Positions 41,113 to 53,624 are shown, numbered from the stretch's first letter. The stretch: 64,000 nt of DNA from Lonicera japonica (GCA_021464415.1 CM038469.1:26777736-26841735); one strand, 5' to 3'. Made by a program: numbers and translations. Notes: generated by a model from the letters alone, not told the origin.

Positions 41113-44100
41113 ATGCTCGGGGACTTGTACATTGATCTTCGAATAAGTCCACCAAGAGGCCAACCACCACCAAGGCATCCTTCTCCATCATCTCCTCCAT
41201 CCGAGATGGATAACGAAGACATTGAGTCAAATGCCGGAGAGAACAATGATCACAATCGTCCGGTCCGCACAATGCGAGATTACCTTCAACCTCCTAGAGG
41301 CACTTCAAACTCTTGCATTGTCATTCCCGCAGGACAAGCCGGAACATTTAATCTCAAACCGGGCATGTTGCAACATGTACCATCATTTCATGGTATGGAT
41401 TCCGAAAACCCTTACTTGCATTTAAAAGATTTTGAGGAAGTTTGCTCTACTTTTAGAGATGCTAACACAAATGAGGAAGTAATGAGGTTAAAACTTTTTC
41501 CATTCTCTTTAAAGGACAAAGGAAAAATATGGCTAAATTCTCTACGTCCCAATTCCATTCGAAGTTGGCAAGAATTACAAACCGAATTTTTAAAGAAATT
41601 CTTTCCCGTTCATCGAACCAATGCTTTGAGAAGACAAATTTCAAATTTTTCTCCTAAAGAACATGAAAGTTTTTACAAGTGTTGGGAAAGATATAAAGAA
41701 CTTTTGAATTCTTGCCCCCATCATGGACATGAGACATGGAGTATTGTGAGCTATTTTTACGAATCACTCACTCCCTCCATGCGCACGTTTGTGGAAACGA
41801 TGTGTAATGGAAATTTTTTGAGCAAAAGTCCGGAGGAAGCTTTGTTGTACTTTGATGAAATAGCTGAAGGTGCCCAAAATTGGAACACCTACACGGACGA
41901 GGTTAAGGGTAAAGTTTCCGAGAGAGGGGGTTTGTACCAATTGTCAAAAGGTGATGACATTGAGTTAAAATTTATGCAATTGTCAAAGAAGGTCGAAGCC
42001 ATGGAGTCTAGTAAAATGAGAGAAGGTAGTGTAGGTACTAGTACCGTTTGTGTCATTTGTGAGAAGGTGGGACATTCCACGGAGGAGTGTCACACAATTC
42101 CGGCCTTCAAAGAGGTCCTTCAAAGTCCCTCACAAGTCAATGCTATGAACTCATACCCTAGGCCACACAATGACCCATTTTCTCAAAGGTACAATGAAGG
42201 GTGGAGAAATCATCCTAACTTTAGTTGGGGGGGAAACCAAAATGCTCATGCAAATTCAAATTCCTACCAACAAAGACCACATCCACCCCAAAACAACTCT
42301 TTTGGTCAAACTAACCCAAACCCAAATTCAAATTTGGAGTCTCTTTTGCGGCAATTTATAGACAAGACCGATAGAGAGGTTAGTGATTTGAAAACCCAAA
42401 TGTCCAAACTCACAACCGCGTTGTCCACCCAAGAAAAAGGAAAATTTCCATCTCAACCCTTAGCTAACCCAAGAGGCCAAGCTTTAGTGATCAATGAGGG
42501 TGAGTCGAGTGGGAATGTCGAAGAATTGAAATCCATCACCATCCTTAGGAGTGGGAAAGAAATTGACAAAACTATAGTTCCTAAGGCCAAAAAGCCGGTG
42601 GACATAGCCGAGTCAAGTCAAGTTGAGGAGATCACCTTAGAAGAGAGAATGAAGGAAGAAGAGAAAGTTGGAAAAGAGGATTTAGAGAAAATCAAGAATA
42701 GTGTCAAAGTCCCTTTTCCGGAGAGGTTATCTCAACCTTTCAAGGAGACCCAAAATGCCGAAATTCTTGATGTGTTCAAACAAGTGAAAATTAACATTCC
42801 ATTGCTTGATGCGGTAAAACAAATTCCTTCTTATGCAAAATTTTTAAAAGATTTGTGCACCACTAAGAGGCGATTGAATGTTAAGAAGAAGGCATTTATG
42901 GCGGAACAAGTGAGTTCAATAATGCAAGGCACTCGCATTCCGAAATTCAAAGATCCCGGTTGCCCCACCATTTCTTGTTTGATTGGCAACTTTAGAATCA
43001 AAAATGCATTGCTTGATTTGGGGGCGAGTGTTAATGTTTTGCCATTTTCAGTCTACCAACAATTGGGTTTAGGAGAGTTGAAACCCACGAAAGTCACGAT
43101 CCAATTGGCGGATCGATCGGTCAAGATTCTAAGGGGAATTGTAGAAGACGTGCTAGTTCAAATTGATAAATTCTATTTTCCCGTGGATTTCATAGTTCTT
43201 GACATGCAACCGGTATCCAATCCCGGAAATGAGATTCCCGTAATTTTGGGGAGACCCTTTCTTGCAACATCAAATGCTATCATCAATTGCAAGAATGGGA
43301 TTGTAAAATTGGCCTTTGGAAATATGACTCTTGAGCTCAACGTGTTTTCAATAAGTAACAAACAAGAAGATTTTGATGATGAAATTGAACATGTCAACAT
43401 GATAGAGTCATTAATACAAGACCATTTTTCTTTCACTTATGAATCGGAATCATTGGAGGATTTGCTAACCACTCCCAATGATCCCGAGGAATGTGTGCAT
43501 TTGTTTTCTTTGGATGATAGGAACAAGGGAGAACTCTTGAAGAATGAAGAAAATGCACAAGAAGAGCCACCAAAGCTTGAAGGAAAGATGGAACTCAAGC
43601 CTCTTCCTAGCAATTTGAAGTACGCTTTCCTAGGTACTCTCGAAACTTACCCCGTGGTAATTTCCTCCGAACTCTCAAAGGATCAAGAAGAACGGTTGGT
43701 AAGTATGCTAAGTAAGTATCGAAAAGCTTTTGGGTGGAAGTTAGCCGACCTCCAAGGAATTAGTCCATTGATTTGCACTCACAAAATTCACTTGGAGGAA
43801 GGTGCAAAGCCATCAAGACAATTTCAACGCCGGTTAAACCCTCACATGCAAGAAGTAGTAAGAACCGAGGTGTTGAAATTGCTTGATGCCAAGATCATCT
43901 ATCCAATTTCGGATAGCAAATGGGTGAGTCCGACCCAAGTTGTACCTAAAAAATCCGGACTTACGGTAGTAAAGAATGAAAATGATGAGTTAATACCTCA
44001 AAGAGTCACCACCGGGTGGCGAATGTGCATAGACTACCGTAAGTTAAACGAAGTCACTAGAAAGGACCATTTCCCACTCCCGTTTTTAGATCAAACACTT

Positions 44101-44646
44101 GAAAGAGTAGCGGGTCATGAGTTCTATTCTTTCTTAGACGGATTTTCCGGGTACAACCAAATCGAAATTGATCTTGAGGACCAAGAAAAAACAACCTTCA
44201 CATGTCCGTTTGGTACTTTTGCTTATCGAAAAATGCCTTTTGGTTTGTGCAATGCACCGGCCACTTTTCAAAGATGTATGTTGAGCATTTTTAGTGATAT
44301 GGTAGAGAAAACTCTAGAAGTTTTTATGGACGATTTTACCGTTTACGGTAAGTCGTTCGATAATTGTTTGCTCAATGTTGAACATGTGTTAGCAAGGTGT
44401 ATCGAGAAGCAACTCGTCCTCAATTGGGAGAAATGCCACTTCATGGTGACAAAGGGAATTGTATTGGGCCATGTTATATCGGGCAAAGGCATTGAAGTAG
44501 ACAAGGCGAAAATCGAGCTTATCTCAAAGCTCCCCACCCCAAGTCAATCAAGGATGTTCGTTCATTCTTGGGGCATGCCGGATTCTACCGAAGGTTCATT
44601 CAAAATTTTAGCACCATTGCTAAACCCATGTGCAAGTTGCTCTTGA
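41113..44646 (+). CDS. Athila gag-protease-reverse transcriptase polyprotein (frame ends at frameshift)
   Basis: A 1,177-codon open frame; the ATG at 41206 is an alternative start. The capsid-like retrotransposon gag domain lies around residues 95-230 ([18 protein letters not shown]). The zinc knuckle [14 protein letters not shown] is near residue 311. The aspartic protease motif [12 protein letters not shown] is near 633, with DLG in place of the usual DTG or DSG, as is common in this lineage. Reverse transcriptase starts near 970 ([11 protein letters not shown]), with [13 protein letters not shown] and active-site VFMDDF near 1,069. Collinearity ends at about 44,552, where one base is missing; the last ~30 residues are out of frame. 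It would give virus-like particle protein, protease and RT for replication of the element in the cytoplasm. Confidence 0.93.
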   Translation: MLGDLYIDLRISPPRGQPPPRHPSPSSPPSEMDNEDIESNAGENNDHNRPVRTMRDYLQPPRGTSNSCIVIPAGQAGTFNLKPGMLQHVPSFHGMDSENPYLHLKDFEEVCSTFRDANTNEEVMRLKLFPFSLKDKGKIWLNSLRPNSIRSWQELQTEFLKKFFPVHRTNALRRQISNFSPKEHESFYKCWERYKELLNSCPHHGHETWSIVSYFYESLTPSMRTFVETMCNGNFLSKSPEEALLYFDEIAEGAQNWNTYTDEVKGKVSERGGLYQLSKGDDIELKFMQLSKKVEAMESSKMREGSVGTSTVCVICEKVGHSTEECHTIPAFKEVLQSPSQVNAMNSYPRPHNDPFSQRYNEGWRNHPNFSWGGNQNAHANSNSYQQRPHPPQNNSFGQTNPNPNSNLESLLRQFIDKTDREVSDLKTQMSKLTTALSTQEKGKFPSQPLANPRGQALVINEGESSGNVEELKSITILRSGKEIDKTIVPKAKKPVDIAESSQVEEITLEERMKEEEKVGKEDLEKIKNSVKVPFPERLSQPFKETQNAEILDVFKQVKINIPLLDAVKQIPSYAKFLKDLCTTKRRLNVKKKAFMAEQVSSIMQGTRIPKFKDPGCPTISCLIGNFRIKNALLDLGASVNVLPFSVYQQLGLGELKPTKVTIQLADRSVKILRGIVEDVLVQIDKFYFPVDFIVLDMQPVSNPGNEIPVILGRPFLATSNAIINCKNGIVKLAFGNMTLELNVFSISNKQEDFDDEIEHVNMIESLIQDHFSFTYESESLEDLLTTPNDPEECVHLFSLDDRNKGELLKNEENAQEEPPKLEGKMELKPLPSNLKYAFLGTLETYPVVISSELSKDQEERLVSMLSKYRKAFGWKLADLQGISPLICTHKIHLEEGAKPSRQFQRRLNPHMQEVVRTEVLKLLDAKIIYPISDSKWVSPTQVVPKKSGLTVVKNENDELIPQRVTTGWRMCIDYRKLNEVTRKDHFPLPFLDQTLERVAGHEFYSFLDGFSGYNQIEIDLEDQEKTTFTCPFGTFAYRKMPFGLCNAPATFQRCMLSIFSDMVEKTLEVFMDDFTVYGKSFDNCLLNVEHVLARCIEKQLVLNWEKCHFMVTKGIVLGHVISGKGIEVDKAKIELISKLPTPSQSRMFVHSWGMPDSTEGSFKILAPLLNPCASCS

Positions 44647-46481
44647 AAGATGCCCCATTTGAATGGACCAAGGAATGTGAAGAAGCCTTTGTAAAACTCA
44701 AACACATGCTCACTACGGCACCCATCATGCAAACCCCCGATTGGAGTTTGCCATTTGAACTCATGTGCGACGCAAGTGACTATGCCGTTGGGGCGGTCCT
44801 CGGTCAAAGAAAAGACAAAAAGCCCGGAGTCATTTACTATGCAAGCCGAACTCTCAATGAGGCTCAAATGAACTACACCACCACCGAGAAAGAACTCTTG
44901 GCTATTGTCTTTGCCCTCGACAAATTTCGGTCTTACCTCATAGGGTCACCTATTGTCATTTTCACCGATCATGCGGCCCTCAAGTATCTCTTCACAAAGA
45001 AAGATGCAAAGCCAAGGCTTCTAAGATGGATTCTTCTCCTACAAGAATTCAATCTTTTCATAAAGGATAAGAAGGGTGTCGAAAATGTGGTGGCGGATCA
45101 TTTATCTCGCCTTTCATTCACCGACCACATTGAAGAGAATGCTATTAAAGACTCTTTTCCGGATGAGCAACTATTCACAATCTCCTCTTCACCATGGTAT
45201 GCCGATATCGTGAATTATCTTGTCACCGGAAAGTTGCCAAGCCATTGGAATGCCCAAGATCGAAGAAAATTCTTGTTCGAGGTCAACCGGTTCTATTGGG
45301 ATGACCCGTATTTGTTCAAGTATGGGGCGGATCAAATCATTCGCCGATGTATTCCCAATGACGAGTTCGAAAGAGTTCTAAGCTTTTGCCATAATGAAGC
45401 TTGTGGTGGACACTTCTCGGCCAAGAAGACGGCCGCCAAGATCTTACAATGTGGCCTTTATTGGCCAACAATGTTCAAGGATGCCCATGCCTTTTGCAAA
45501 GCTTGCCCGAGATGCCAAATGCTTGGAGGAATCACAAGAAAAAGCATGATGCCTCTCAACCCGATCCTCGTGGTTGAAATCTTCGATTGTTGGGGCATTG
45601 ACTTCATGGGACCGTTCCCATCTTCTTTTGGTAATCTCTATATCCTTCTTGCGGTTGATTATGTTTCTAAATGGGTGGAGGCCTTAGCTTGCAAAACAAA
45701 TGATCATAAAGTTGTGATCCGATTTTTAAAAGATAATATTCTTGCAAGATTTGGCACCCCAAAGGCAATAATAAGTGATGGAGGCTCACATTTTTGCAAC
45801 AAACCTTTTGAATCATTAATGCAAAAATATGGTGTAAACCATAAAGTGTCCCTCGCTTATCATCCACAAACAAACGGGCAAGCGGAGCTTGCAAACCGAG
45901 AGATAAAACAAATCTTAGAAAAAACGGTAAATCCGAATCGCAAAGATTGGTCATTGCGACTAAACGATGCTCTTTGGGCTTACCGAACCGCTTTCAAAAC
46001 AACTCTCGGGATGTCGCCATATCGCATTGTGTGTGGCAAGCCTTGTCACTTGCCCGTTGAATTGGAACATAAATCGTTTTGGGCAATAAAATTGTTGAAT
46101 AGTGGTTTTGAGGAATCCGGTAAAAACCGGATGTTGCAAATAGAGGAATTGGAGGAATTGAGGAGGGATGCGTATCAAAATTCAAAATTAAGCAAGGAAA
46201 GGGCGAAAAAATTTCATGATAAATCGATTTTGAGAAAAGATTTCAAACTTGGTCAAAAAGTCCTTGTTTATGATACTCGTCTCCACCTTTTTCCGGGAAA
46301 ATTAAAGTCTCGTTGGACCGGCCCTTATATTGTCAAGCATGTATTTCCATTTGGGGCCATGACAGTGGTTGATCCAAAAACGGGTTTCGAATTCAAAGTT
46401 AACGGGCAAAGATTGAAATCGTTTTTGGAAATTCCAACGCTAGAGGAGTCCACCCCTCTAAGCGACCCGACCTACGCCTAA
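44568..46481 (+). CDS. Athila RNase H-integrase part of pol (second frame after the frameshift)
   Basis: A 637-codon frame that overlaps the first frame by 79 bases and has no reason to start independently; it continues pol after the one-base deletion. It begins in the RT thumb or connection ([15 protein letters not shown] at the codon level). RNase H follows ([40 protein letters not shown]). The integrase zinc-binding region has [16 protein letters not shown] and CKACPRCQ. The catalytic core shows the three acids in [22 protein letters not shown] and [14 protein letters not shown]-terminal segment with [17 protein letters not shown] ends at TAA 46479-46481. No extra domain follows. Confidence 0.92.
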   Translation: MGHAGFYRRFIQNFSTIAKPMCKLLLKDAPFEWTKECEEAFVKLKHMLTTAPIMQTPDWSLPFELMCDASDYAVGAVLGQRKDKKPGVIYYASRTLNEAQMNYTTTEKELLAIVFALDKFRSYLIGSPIVIFTDHAALKYLFTKKDAKPRLLRWILLLQEFNLFIKDKKGVENVVADHLSRLSFTDHIEENAIKDSFPDEQLFTISSSPWYADIVNYLVTGKLPSHWNAQDRRKFLFEVNRFYWDDPYLFKYGADQIIRRCIPNDEFERVLSFCHNEACGGHFSAKKTAAKILQCGLYWPTMFKDAHAFCKACPRCQMLGGITRKSMMPLNPILVVEIFDCWGIDFMGPFPSSFGNLYILLAVDYVSKWVEALACKTNDHKVVIRFLKDNILARFGTPKAIISDGGSHFCNKPFESLMQKYGVNHKVSLAYHPQTNGQAELANREIKQILEKTVNPNRKDWSLRLNDALWAYRTAFKTTLGMSPYRIVCGKPCHLPVELEHKSFWAIKLLNSGFEESGKNRMLQIEELEELRRDAYQNSKLSKERAKKFHDKSILRKDFKLGQKVLVYDTRLHLFPGKLKSRWTGPYIVKHVFPFGAMTVVDPKTGFEFKVNGQRLKSFLEIPTLEESTPLSDPTYA

Positions 46482-48562
46482 CAAGCGTAGGTCATGTTTG
46501 TATATAATTTTTGTTTATTTTCTGGAGTTTTAGGAGGATCGTCACACTTCGGGAAAGTTCAGGGACCATTTTGTAAAAATAGCAAACTTGGAGGTACTAG
46601 AGTGAATGGACCAAAAGCCAAAAAATCAAAGTTTCAAAAAAATTTGGAGTCCTCTGGTGCATGGCTGATCGATCAGAGGTGATGGCTGATCGATCAGAGG
46701 AGATTTTTTCCTGAAAAAAAAAAAAAAAAAAAAAAATATTTTTTTTGTCCAAAAAGCTCCTTTCTTCCCCATTTCGAGCTCCTCTCTCTCCCATCCTCCA
46801 TTACACCTCTCTTCATCACCCCAAACACTAAAATACCTCCACCAAACACTCCATTGAAGACCATACACCCACTAAATCCTTCTAATCCTTCACCACTCTC
46901 TCCATTTTTACCCAAAAATCATCAAACCCATCACTTTCTCTCACTAAAAATTCAAACCCTTCACCCCACCTCCATTTTCGAAATCCTCACCAAAAATTCA
47001 GATTTGTGCCTTCTATTCTACCCATTTATCATCTCAAGCACATAACCTTCACTCTCATCCATTAATTTCCACCCAAATCTTGAATTTTGACCCCATAGAT
47101 CCCCAATTTCGAAACCCACTTGTCCCAAGCTCCAATGGCATCATCCTCTACCAACCCAAGTCCAAGAAGAAGCATGGTCACTCCTCCTAACTTTGAAAAC
47201 TCCATTTTTTTTATTTTATTTTTATTTTTTGCTTTATTTTCTTTTTGGGTTATTGGATTATCTAAATATAACTACTTGTGATGGCTTGAGCTTTAATTTT
47301 GCATGTTATGTTTGACTAATGCTAACCCACTTTGTTTAGATTTTTGTATATATTGTAGCTTTGAAATTGATCCTAGCTTATTTTTGGAGAAATTGGAAAG
47401 CAATTTTCCAAGCATTCGCCCATTTCCGTCTTCAAAAGCATTGAGGACAATGCCAACTTTAAGTTGGGGGGTGAGCACTTTCAAATCTCAAATTCTCAAG
47501 CATGCCTTCTTCCATGTTAATTTTCTCCATGCTAGGATCGATTTCACCATTTTATCGAAGTTTGAAAAATGATGATCAATTTTTTTAGAATTGTCCATGG
47601 ATTGATGGTTTTTGGCATGAAATTCTTGATTTGGATAGGTAGTTGAGTGATAATCTCTATGGCATTGCTTCATTTAGATTCTTGAGCCTTGTAGTTTTCT
47701 ATGAATATGCATAATGTTGTGGCTTGATTTAGTCTTTGGTATCACATAGAGTGATTTTCATCTTGTGTAGAGAGAAGTAATGTTCAAATGCAATAAAAGC
47801 TCTTTCGAAAAGATCCTTCTTAGAGGGGACACATGCATGGCACTTACAAAAAATTTGAGAACTTGGATGACTTTTAAACTTAATATTGACTTTAAGCTTC
47901 ACTTGACTAAATTCATAAGTCATTTTGTCTAATATTAAGGATGGGCAAAGGTTACCATATGGAAAAAGGGTGAATAGCTTCCTTTGTGCATTTAAAAAAA
48001 GAAAAAAAGAAAAGAAAAGAAGAAGCTACGAATGCAAAATCACAAAGTGAGACCGCTGCCCTCCATAGAGATGCAAACCACCTTGAGCTAATTTAGCAAA
48101 AAGTCCAAGTAAAAGATAAAGAAAAGTGCTTAAAATTGACAAAGTTCTTGAGCTTTTGTTTTTGAAAGATTTCTCTCTTCCACTATTGATGAATAGAACT
48201 ATTTGTGATTAAAAATGATTGTGTCAAAGATCCATATGCATAGTGTGTTCATATGGGAATGTGGAGCTAGTTTCTAAAGGAGATTGTAAGCAATGGAGAT
48301 CGTTATTCAAATGCCAACATTCCGAAAATTGTAATAGTAATGCCAAACACTTGAATCAATTCATGGAAATGCTTCAATTCTACTACATAGAGTTCAAACT
48401 TCGGATGTTTGTGGGTACCATCACTGTAAACCCTCACGAGACACAACTCGTCTTCTAGGGGAACTTAGGAGTTCAAAGGCTTAATGCATGTGCTAAATGC
48501 ATTTTCGGATATTATACATAGCTATTTTTTTATTTTGCTTGCTAAGGGACTAGCAAGAGTTT
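46482..48562 (+). other. Non-coding 3' region of the Athila element; no envelope-like ORF
   Basis: Athila relatives can carry an additional ORF here. This copy has only a short frame near 47,134 starting MASSSTNPSPRRSMVTPP, which soon ends. An A/T run lies at 46,716-46,745. Two LTR-type palindromes lie at 46664-46700. At about 47,440-47,472 the stretch GAGGACAATGCCAACTTTAA followed by GTTGGGGGG resembles the polypurine tract before the 3' LTR, so it is a second PPT-like site. Confidence 0.7.
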
Positions 48563-48575
48563 AGTTGGGGGGTGT
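48563..48575 (+). other. Polypurine tract of the Athila element
   Basis: AGTTGGGGGGTGT immediately precedes the 3' LTR, in the position expected for plus-strand priming. Confidence 0.75.
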
Positions 48576-50514
48576 TGATAAACGCGTAATTTTGTAGTCG
48601 CTAACGCTCTTTTGATTGTGTTTATCGCGTTTATTTTAGCCTAGATTAATTAAATTAACCCACTTTTGCACACACACTCAAAATATCAAGAATTGCTTTA
48701 ACATGGCTCAAAGTAGCCTTTTCTAGTGTCTTGATTGTGCTCATAGATTTTGGAATCAAGTTGGGAAGCTTTGGGAAGGATTCAAGAGAGATAGAAGCCA
48801 AAAGAGAAGAAAAAAAGTCTCCCGAAGTGTCCTCTGATCAATCAGAGGAGCCTCTGATTGATCAGAGGCCACCTTTTAATGCAAACATGCCCTCTAATCG
48901 ATCAGAGGGTGCTCTGATCGATCAGAGCCCACCTTACAAGCCAAAATCTCCCCTCTGATCGATCAGAGGATCCTCTGATCGATCAGAGACCTCCCAGAAT
49001 GCACAGCACAGCCCCCAAAAGCAGCTTTTCTCCTTTTTTGATGCATTGAAACTCACCAAAAGTGCTGGACTTTCCATTTCTAGATAGGATGAGGTGCTTA
49101 CCCATTGGGTTCTTTAGAAAAGTGTACTAGAATACCCATTTTTGGGCATTGCTCTCCCATTATTTATTGGCTCTTTGTCCCTCATGTAAAGGATGCAATT
49201 TTCTAGATCTAGATTCAAGTAATATAAGCATTATTTTCCTGCACTTTCTCTCTATCTATCACTTGTAAGAAATCTAGAGAGAGAAACTCTTGAGAGAAAT
49301 GGAAATCCCTTTAATGGTTTTTGTTTATACAACTATCATGGAGTAGTTTCATTGCTAAGGCTAGAAGATGAAGTTTGCATTGCATTAATTATGTAAGTTT
49401 GTTTCTTATTCCATTGTTAGTGTTGTTAAATACTTCTTGAATCCTTCATCTTCTCCATTCAATCAACCATTCATAAGCTAGTAAGATAATCCTCATAAGG
49501 TGATTTGACTTTGTATGCCTTGTATACATAGATCTCAAGCATTAATGAGGAGATGATGCACTTGTGTATTTCTTATTAGCCTATGTCCATTCCTTCTATG
49601 ATTGAGATACTTTACATTGCCAAGCATGTTTAGTCTTTGAATATTCATAGAAATACCATAAATTTGAGATTCCAATCCTTGAATGCTTTAATGATATGTT
49701 GAGTGCTTTCTACACTTTATGTGATTTTGAGACTCAATATTTTCTTAGTTAGAGTGTTGCCAAGGAGGATCTCTTAAGTTTATGCCATAATCAACTACAC
49801 TAATCACCTTAAGGATTCAATTTGTATTTATCAAATGTGTCTAAATCGGATGATTTAATCTCCACCTAGACCTCCCAATCTTAGACAAATGAAATGTTAT
49901 GATTTATTGTGCTAAACTTTTTAGTTGGCCATTTTCATAATCAAGTCAATTGCCTAGGGGAAACTAACAATGAATTCTCAATGCCTAGTTTAATTTTATG
50001 CCTTTTCTTTTGGTGTATCTCAAGTTTGCATCTTGGTTGGACATTATATGGGAATGGGTTGCACTTGCTTCACACCCTTTGTTACAAGATAAAAATGAGA
50101 GATACATTTGTGTTGAGTTTTACTTACACCCTTTCTTTATAAGGCATTTATATGGGAATGGGTTGCTCTTGCTTCACACCCTTTTGCTTAGAAAAGTGTA
50201 AGGTACTCAACACTTAGGAATTGCATTGAGAATTTTGAATGAGACTTATTTTACATAACATTGCAAAGCAAATGAATTCTATAATGCCTTGGCCTTTTCT
50301 TATCAATTGATACATCATTTTAATTTTTATTGCAAGACTTTAAAATCAACAACTAAAATCAACCAAACAAATTCTCTTGAACAAAGCCTTGGACTCGTAA
50401 TCACCACATCGTCTTTCCGACTATCTTTGTGGTTCGACACTTGGACTTACCAAGTATTATAACTTGACGACCTACACTTGGGTTCCTAAGCGCGGAAGTA
50501 TTTCGGGCGCGTCA
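48576..50514 (+). repeat. Athila 3' LTR
   Basis: 1,939 bp, collinear with the 5' LTR at a constant offset of 9,567 and differing at three positions. It contains the same palindrome array at 48831-48987, with one palindrome broken by a G-to-A change at 48896. It is followed by the target duplication ACTGA. Confidence 0.95.
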
Positions 50515-50678
50515 ACTGAGTCGAAATTTTTCTGACATTTTACATTATGTTTTAATGAATTGATATTGATGATATTTTTATAGTTGTGCTTATTTTTACA
50601 ACTCGTATGGTTGATAAAACACAATGAAGTACTTTTTTTTTAAGTCACATAAGTATTTTCCTTGGTTTATTAGTTGTA

Positions 50679-51125
50679 TTCTATTGTTATTACAGACATA
50701 GACTTCAAGTTCATATTAATATGACTTTAAATACATTTTATCATAGATTTAACGGAGGAATTATTAGCCGTTTTGTGATTTCTATTTAATAAAATGACTA
50801 CACAAAAGCTGGACTGTTGTTATTCGCACTATTCTATTCATTTTCTGTTGTGTTCTATTGTTATTACATTCATAGACTTCAAGTTTATATTAATATGACT
50901 TCAGATACATTTTATCATAGATTTAACGGAGGAATTATTAGCCGTTTGTGATTTATATTTAATAAAATGAGTACACAAAAGCTGGACTGTTGTTATTCGC
51001 ATTATTCTATTCATTTTCTACTGTATTCTATTGTTATTACAGTCATAGACTTCAAGTTCATATTAATATGACTTCAAGTACATTTTAACATAGATTTAAC
51101 GGCGAAATTATTCTATTCATATTTC
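50679..51125. repeat. ~173-bp tandem repeat, 2.5 copies, before the transposase gene
   Basis: Units start at 50679, 50853 and 51026, each with TTCTATTGTTATTACA, CATAGACTTCAAGTT and AGATTTAACGG. The first two units also share AAAAGCTGGACTGTTG. Spacing is 174 and 173 bp; the third copy is truncated near 51,125. Subterminal or promoter-proximal tandem repeats are common in Mutator-like elements. Confidence 0.85.
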
Positions 51126-51428
51126 AGTCATATTAGCGGTTGGATAAGTGTATTATGACTTCCAATAGTTATATTATGACTAATTACCATGTCATTGACT
51201 TTATTTCATTATTAATTCAAATGTAATTTGGCTATGCGACTTTCTGTTTTATTTTTTATATACTAACTAATTAGTAACGAAATCTTCACAATATAAACAC
51301 ATGTCCAATTCTACACGTGAGAATCATCTATATTGCTTTAAAATGTTTTTCCATCGGTTTTTTGTGTTTATCTTTTTAGTCTTATTATTTGGACTTTCTG
51401 TGTTAAACATGCTTTGGCAGTTTGTTAA

Positions 51429-53541
51429 ATGGATTTCAACATTGAAGTTAACTGTAAGTTTGGCGAACTTGAGTCCATTTTCAACATTGTGATACCTTGT
51501 TCTTTCAAGTTATTTTCTGATGTGATAAGGTTCGTGTTCCCAATGATTTCCAACTCCCCTTTTAAAGCCAGCTATACAGTTTCTGGACATCCTACGCACT
51601 CAATTGAAAGTGATATGGACATGGAGTGCATGTTTGCAACACTTACCCTTATTGAATCCAAAATAGTTCATGTTAACATTGATGCTGATATGGTAGATAT
51701 TTCGTCATCGTCATACGATTTAATCACTGTCGATCCTCCAGTAGATACTGAGCCTGAGTTTGACATCATTGAGCCATCTGCTAAACCGATGTTATTGTCA
51801 CAAGAGTGGGGTAGTTATATAAGTCATGTAAACCAAAAAATACCTGGTGGTGCAGAAGTATTTCGAAGGATGGTGAAGTTATATGCTACTGAGATTGGAT
51901 TCACAGCCAGGTTTAAGAAAAATGAATTTGGGCGTGTCATGGCAGTTTGTTCAGAAAGAGAGACACAACACTGTGAATGGCATGTGCATGCCATTCTATG
52001 TCGTGCTAATGGACATTTTCGTATAAAGAAACTCAAAAATGAGCACACGTGCATTGGAAGATTTCAAGGAAGGCGCAATAAGATGATGACATCAAAAGTT
52101 GTGGCATCCCTTATCTCTGAAACAATAGCCAAACAGCCATATCTTCCTACAAAAGACATTGTCCGTAGATTCAAAGAATCTTATGGCTTTGCCCTGCCAT
52201 ACTGGAATGCATGGTATGGTCGGGAGGTTGCTAGGTCCGATCTACACGGTGATGATGAAGAATCATACAAGATCCTGATACGCTACTGTAAAAAGTTTAT
52301 GGAGACAAATTCTGGAAGTTTATGTTGCCTAGAGGTTGATAATGAGACACACCGTTTTCAACATCTATTCATAGCTCCTGGAGGTTGCATTCAAGGTTTC
52401 AAATGGTGTAGGCCTTTGATATGCCTGGATGCGACATTTCTCAAGCATAAATTCAAAGGAACTTTGATGGCGGCCACAGCCAAAAATGGTGACGGAGGTA
52501 ATTTATAAATTTTTTGTTACTTTGGATGTGCGAATAAACTATTATTCTATGTCTAATATGATTTCATACGCTTAACCTTTGTTTTATTTGTTTGTTGATT
52601 TTCCACTTGCAGGCATATACCCTCTATGCTATGCCGTGGTAGACGCTGAAAATAGCAAAAATTGGGGTTGGTTCGTTGATAGGTTGGCTGAATTTTTGAT
52701 TCCACAGCAAAGGACTGTTACCTTTGTATCTGACAGGAATCAAGGACTTCTGGACACTGTCAAACGTGTTTTTCCAATGTCTTCGCATTCATATTGCTTG
52801 TTCCATCTTAAGAACAACTTACGTGCTAAGTTTACAGGTGCTAAATTGCATGATGACAGGGAGAAACTAGTTGGAATATTCAACAAATGTGCATACGCAT
52901 ACAAACCATACTCCTTCAATAAGTACATTAATGAATTGGTCGCGGAAGGTAAGGAACCTGTTGAAGAATTTCTCCGTTATTTGCTGCCTGTGCATTGGGC
53001 CAATGCATTTTTCCCCGGACAGAGATATGGCGAGATGAGCTCAAATATTGCGGAGTCATTCAATTCTTGGGTTGTGGCAGAACGCCACCTACCAATAACC
53101 CAATTAGTTGATGGTATAAGGGCAAAGATGTTATCATTAACGGGGGAATGTAGAGCTAAATCGCAACGATGGAAGTCGGTCCTCTGCCCGACGAATGAAA
53201 AAATGTTACTTCTTTTAAATAAGGAAAGTAGGAATTGCTTGATGCGTCAAGCAGGAGACTTTCTGTTCGAGGTATTGGACAAACGAAAATTTTCAGTGAA
53301 TCTCACAGATCGCACGTGTTCCTGCGAAAGATGGAGGATAACGGGGTTTATATGCCTACACGCAGTGGCGGCGTTATGTCAAATTGGAGGAAATGTTTAT
53401 GATTATGTCGACCCTTATTTACGTGTTGATGTGTTTCGCAAAGTATATTCGTATCCAATATACCCTGTCCCATCGCTTGACGAAGATGAACCATTTCAGC
53501 CAGATGAGATATGCCCATTACCTCCGACCACGAAGAAATAG
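51429..53541 (+). CDS. Mutator-like (MuDR) transposase, two exons
   Basis: Exons 51429-52497 and 52613-53541 join across a GT-AG intron of 115 bp inside a Gly codon, giving about 666 residues. The MuDR-type DNA-binding region lies around residues 140-215 (FRRMVKLYATEIGFTARFKK, AVCSE, CEWHVHA, HTC). The MULE catalytic domain contains ICLDATFLKHKFKGTLMAA, FVSDRNQGLLDTVKRVFP with CLFHLKNN, and SSNIAESFNSW, giving the presumed D, D and E. The SWIM zinc finger CSCERWRITGFICLHAVAAL follows. The start at 51429 fits an ATG; 51,550 is the next option. A TAG at 53539 precedes a decayed zinc-knuckle segment, so the C-terminus appears shortened. The protein would bind element ends and catalyse cut-and-paste transposition in the nucleus. 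Confidence 0.9.
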
Positions 53542-53624
53542 CCAGGACGTCCTCGTAACAGCAGAATTAAATCGAGTGGGGAACTTGCTGAACCAGTTAG
53601 ATGATGTGGCCGTTGCAAGAAATA
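53542..53624 (+). pseudogene. Untranslated C-terminal remnant of the transposase (AT-hook-like and zinc-knuckle segment)
   Basis: Directly after the TAG the same frame continues PGRPRNSRIKSSGELAEPVR, then TGA, then CGRCKKYGRHNRRSC before another stop. Plant MULE transposases often end with such a PGRPR and CCHC segment. Two nonsense codons therefore separate it from the transposase, and the knuckle has one extra residue between the second Cys and the His. Confidence 0.65.

Larger units (their letters stand above)
39004..50519 (+). mobile_element. Complete young Athila-type Ty3-gypsy retrotransposon
   Basis: The element is 11.5 kb including its 5-bp target duplication ACTGA (39004-39008 and 50515-50519). 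Order: 5' LTR, tRNA-Asp primer site, gag-protease-RT, RNase H-integrase, a 2.1-kb non-coding 3' region, polypurine tract and 3' LTR. The LTRs are both 1,939 bp and differ at only three positions that I can see (39329/48896, 39421/48988, 39468/49035), so insertion was recent. One missing base at about 44,552 splits pol into two frames. The 5' LTR, gag and pol otherwise look intact. Confidence 0.95.

Noticed and set aside
47993..48020. AAGAAAAGAAAAG run as a polypurine tract
   Set aside because: It is about 560 bp away from the 3' LTR; the tract at 48563-48575 is adjacent and G-rich as usual for the family.
46482..48562. Envelope-like ORF in the Athila 3' region
   Set aside because: Only short frames without signal peptide, membrane segment or coiled coil were seen.
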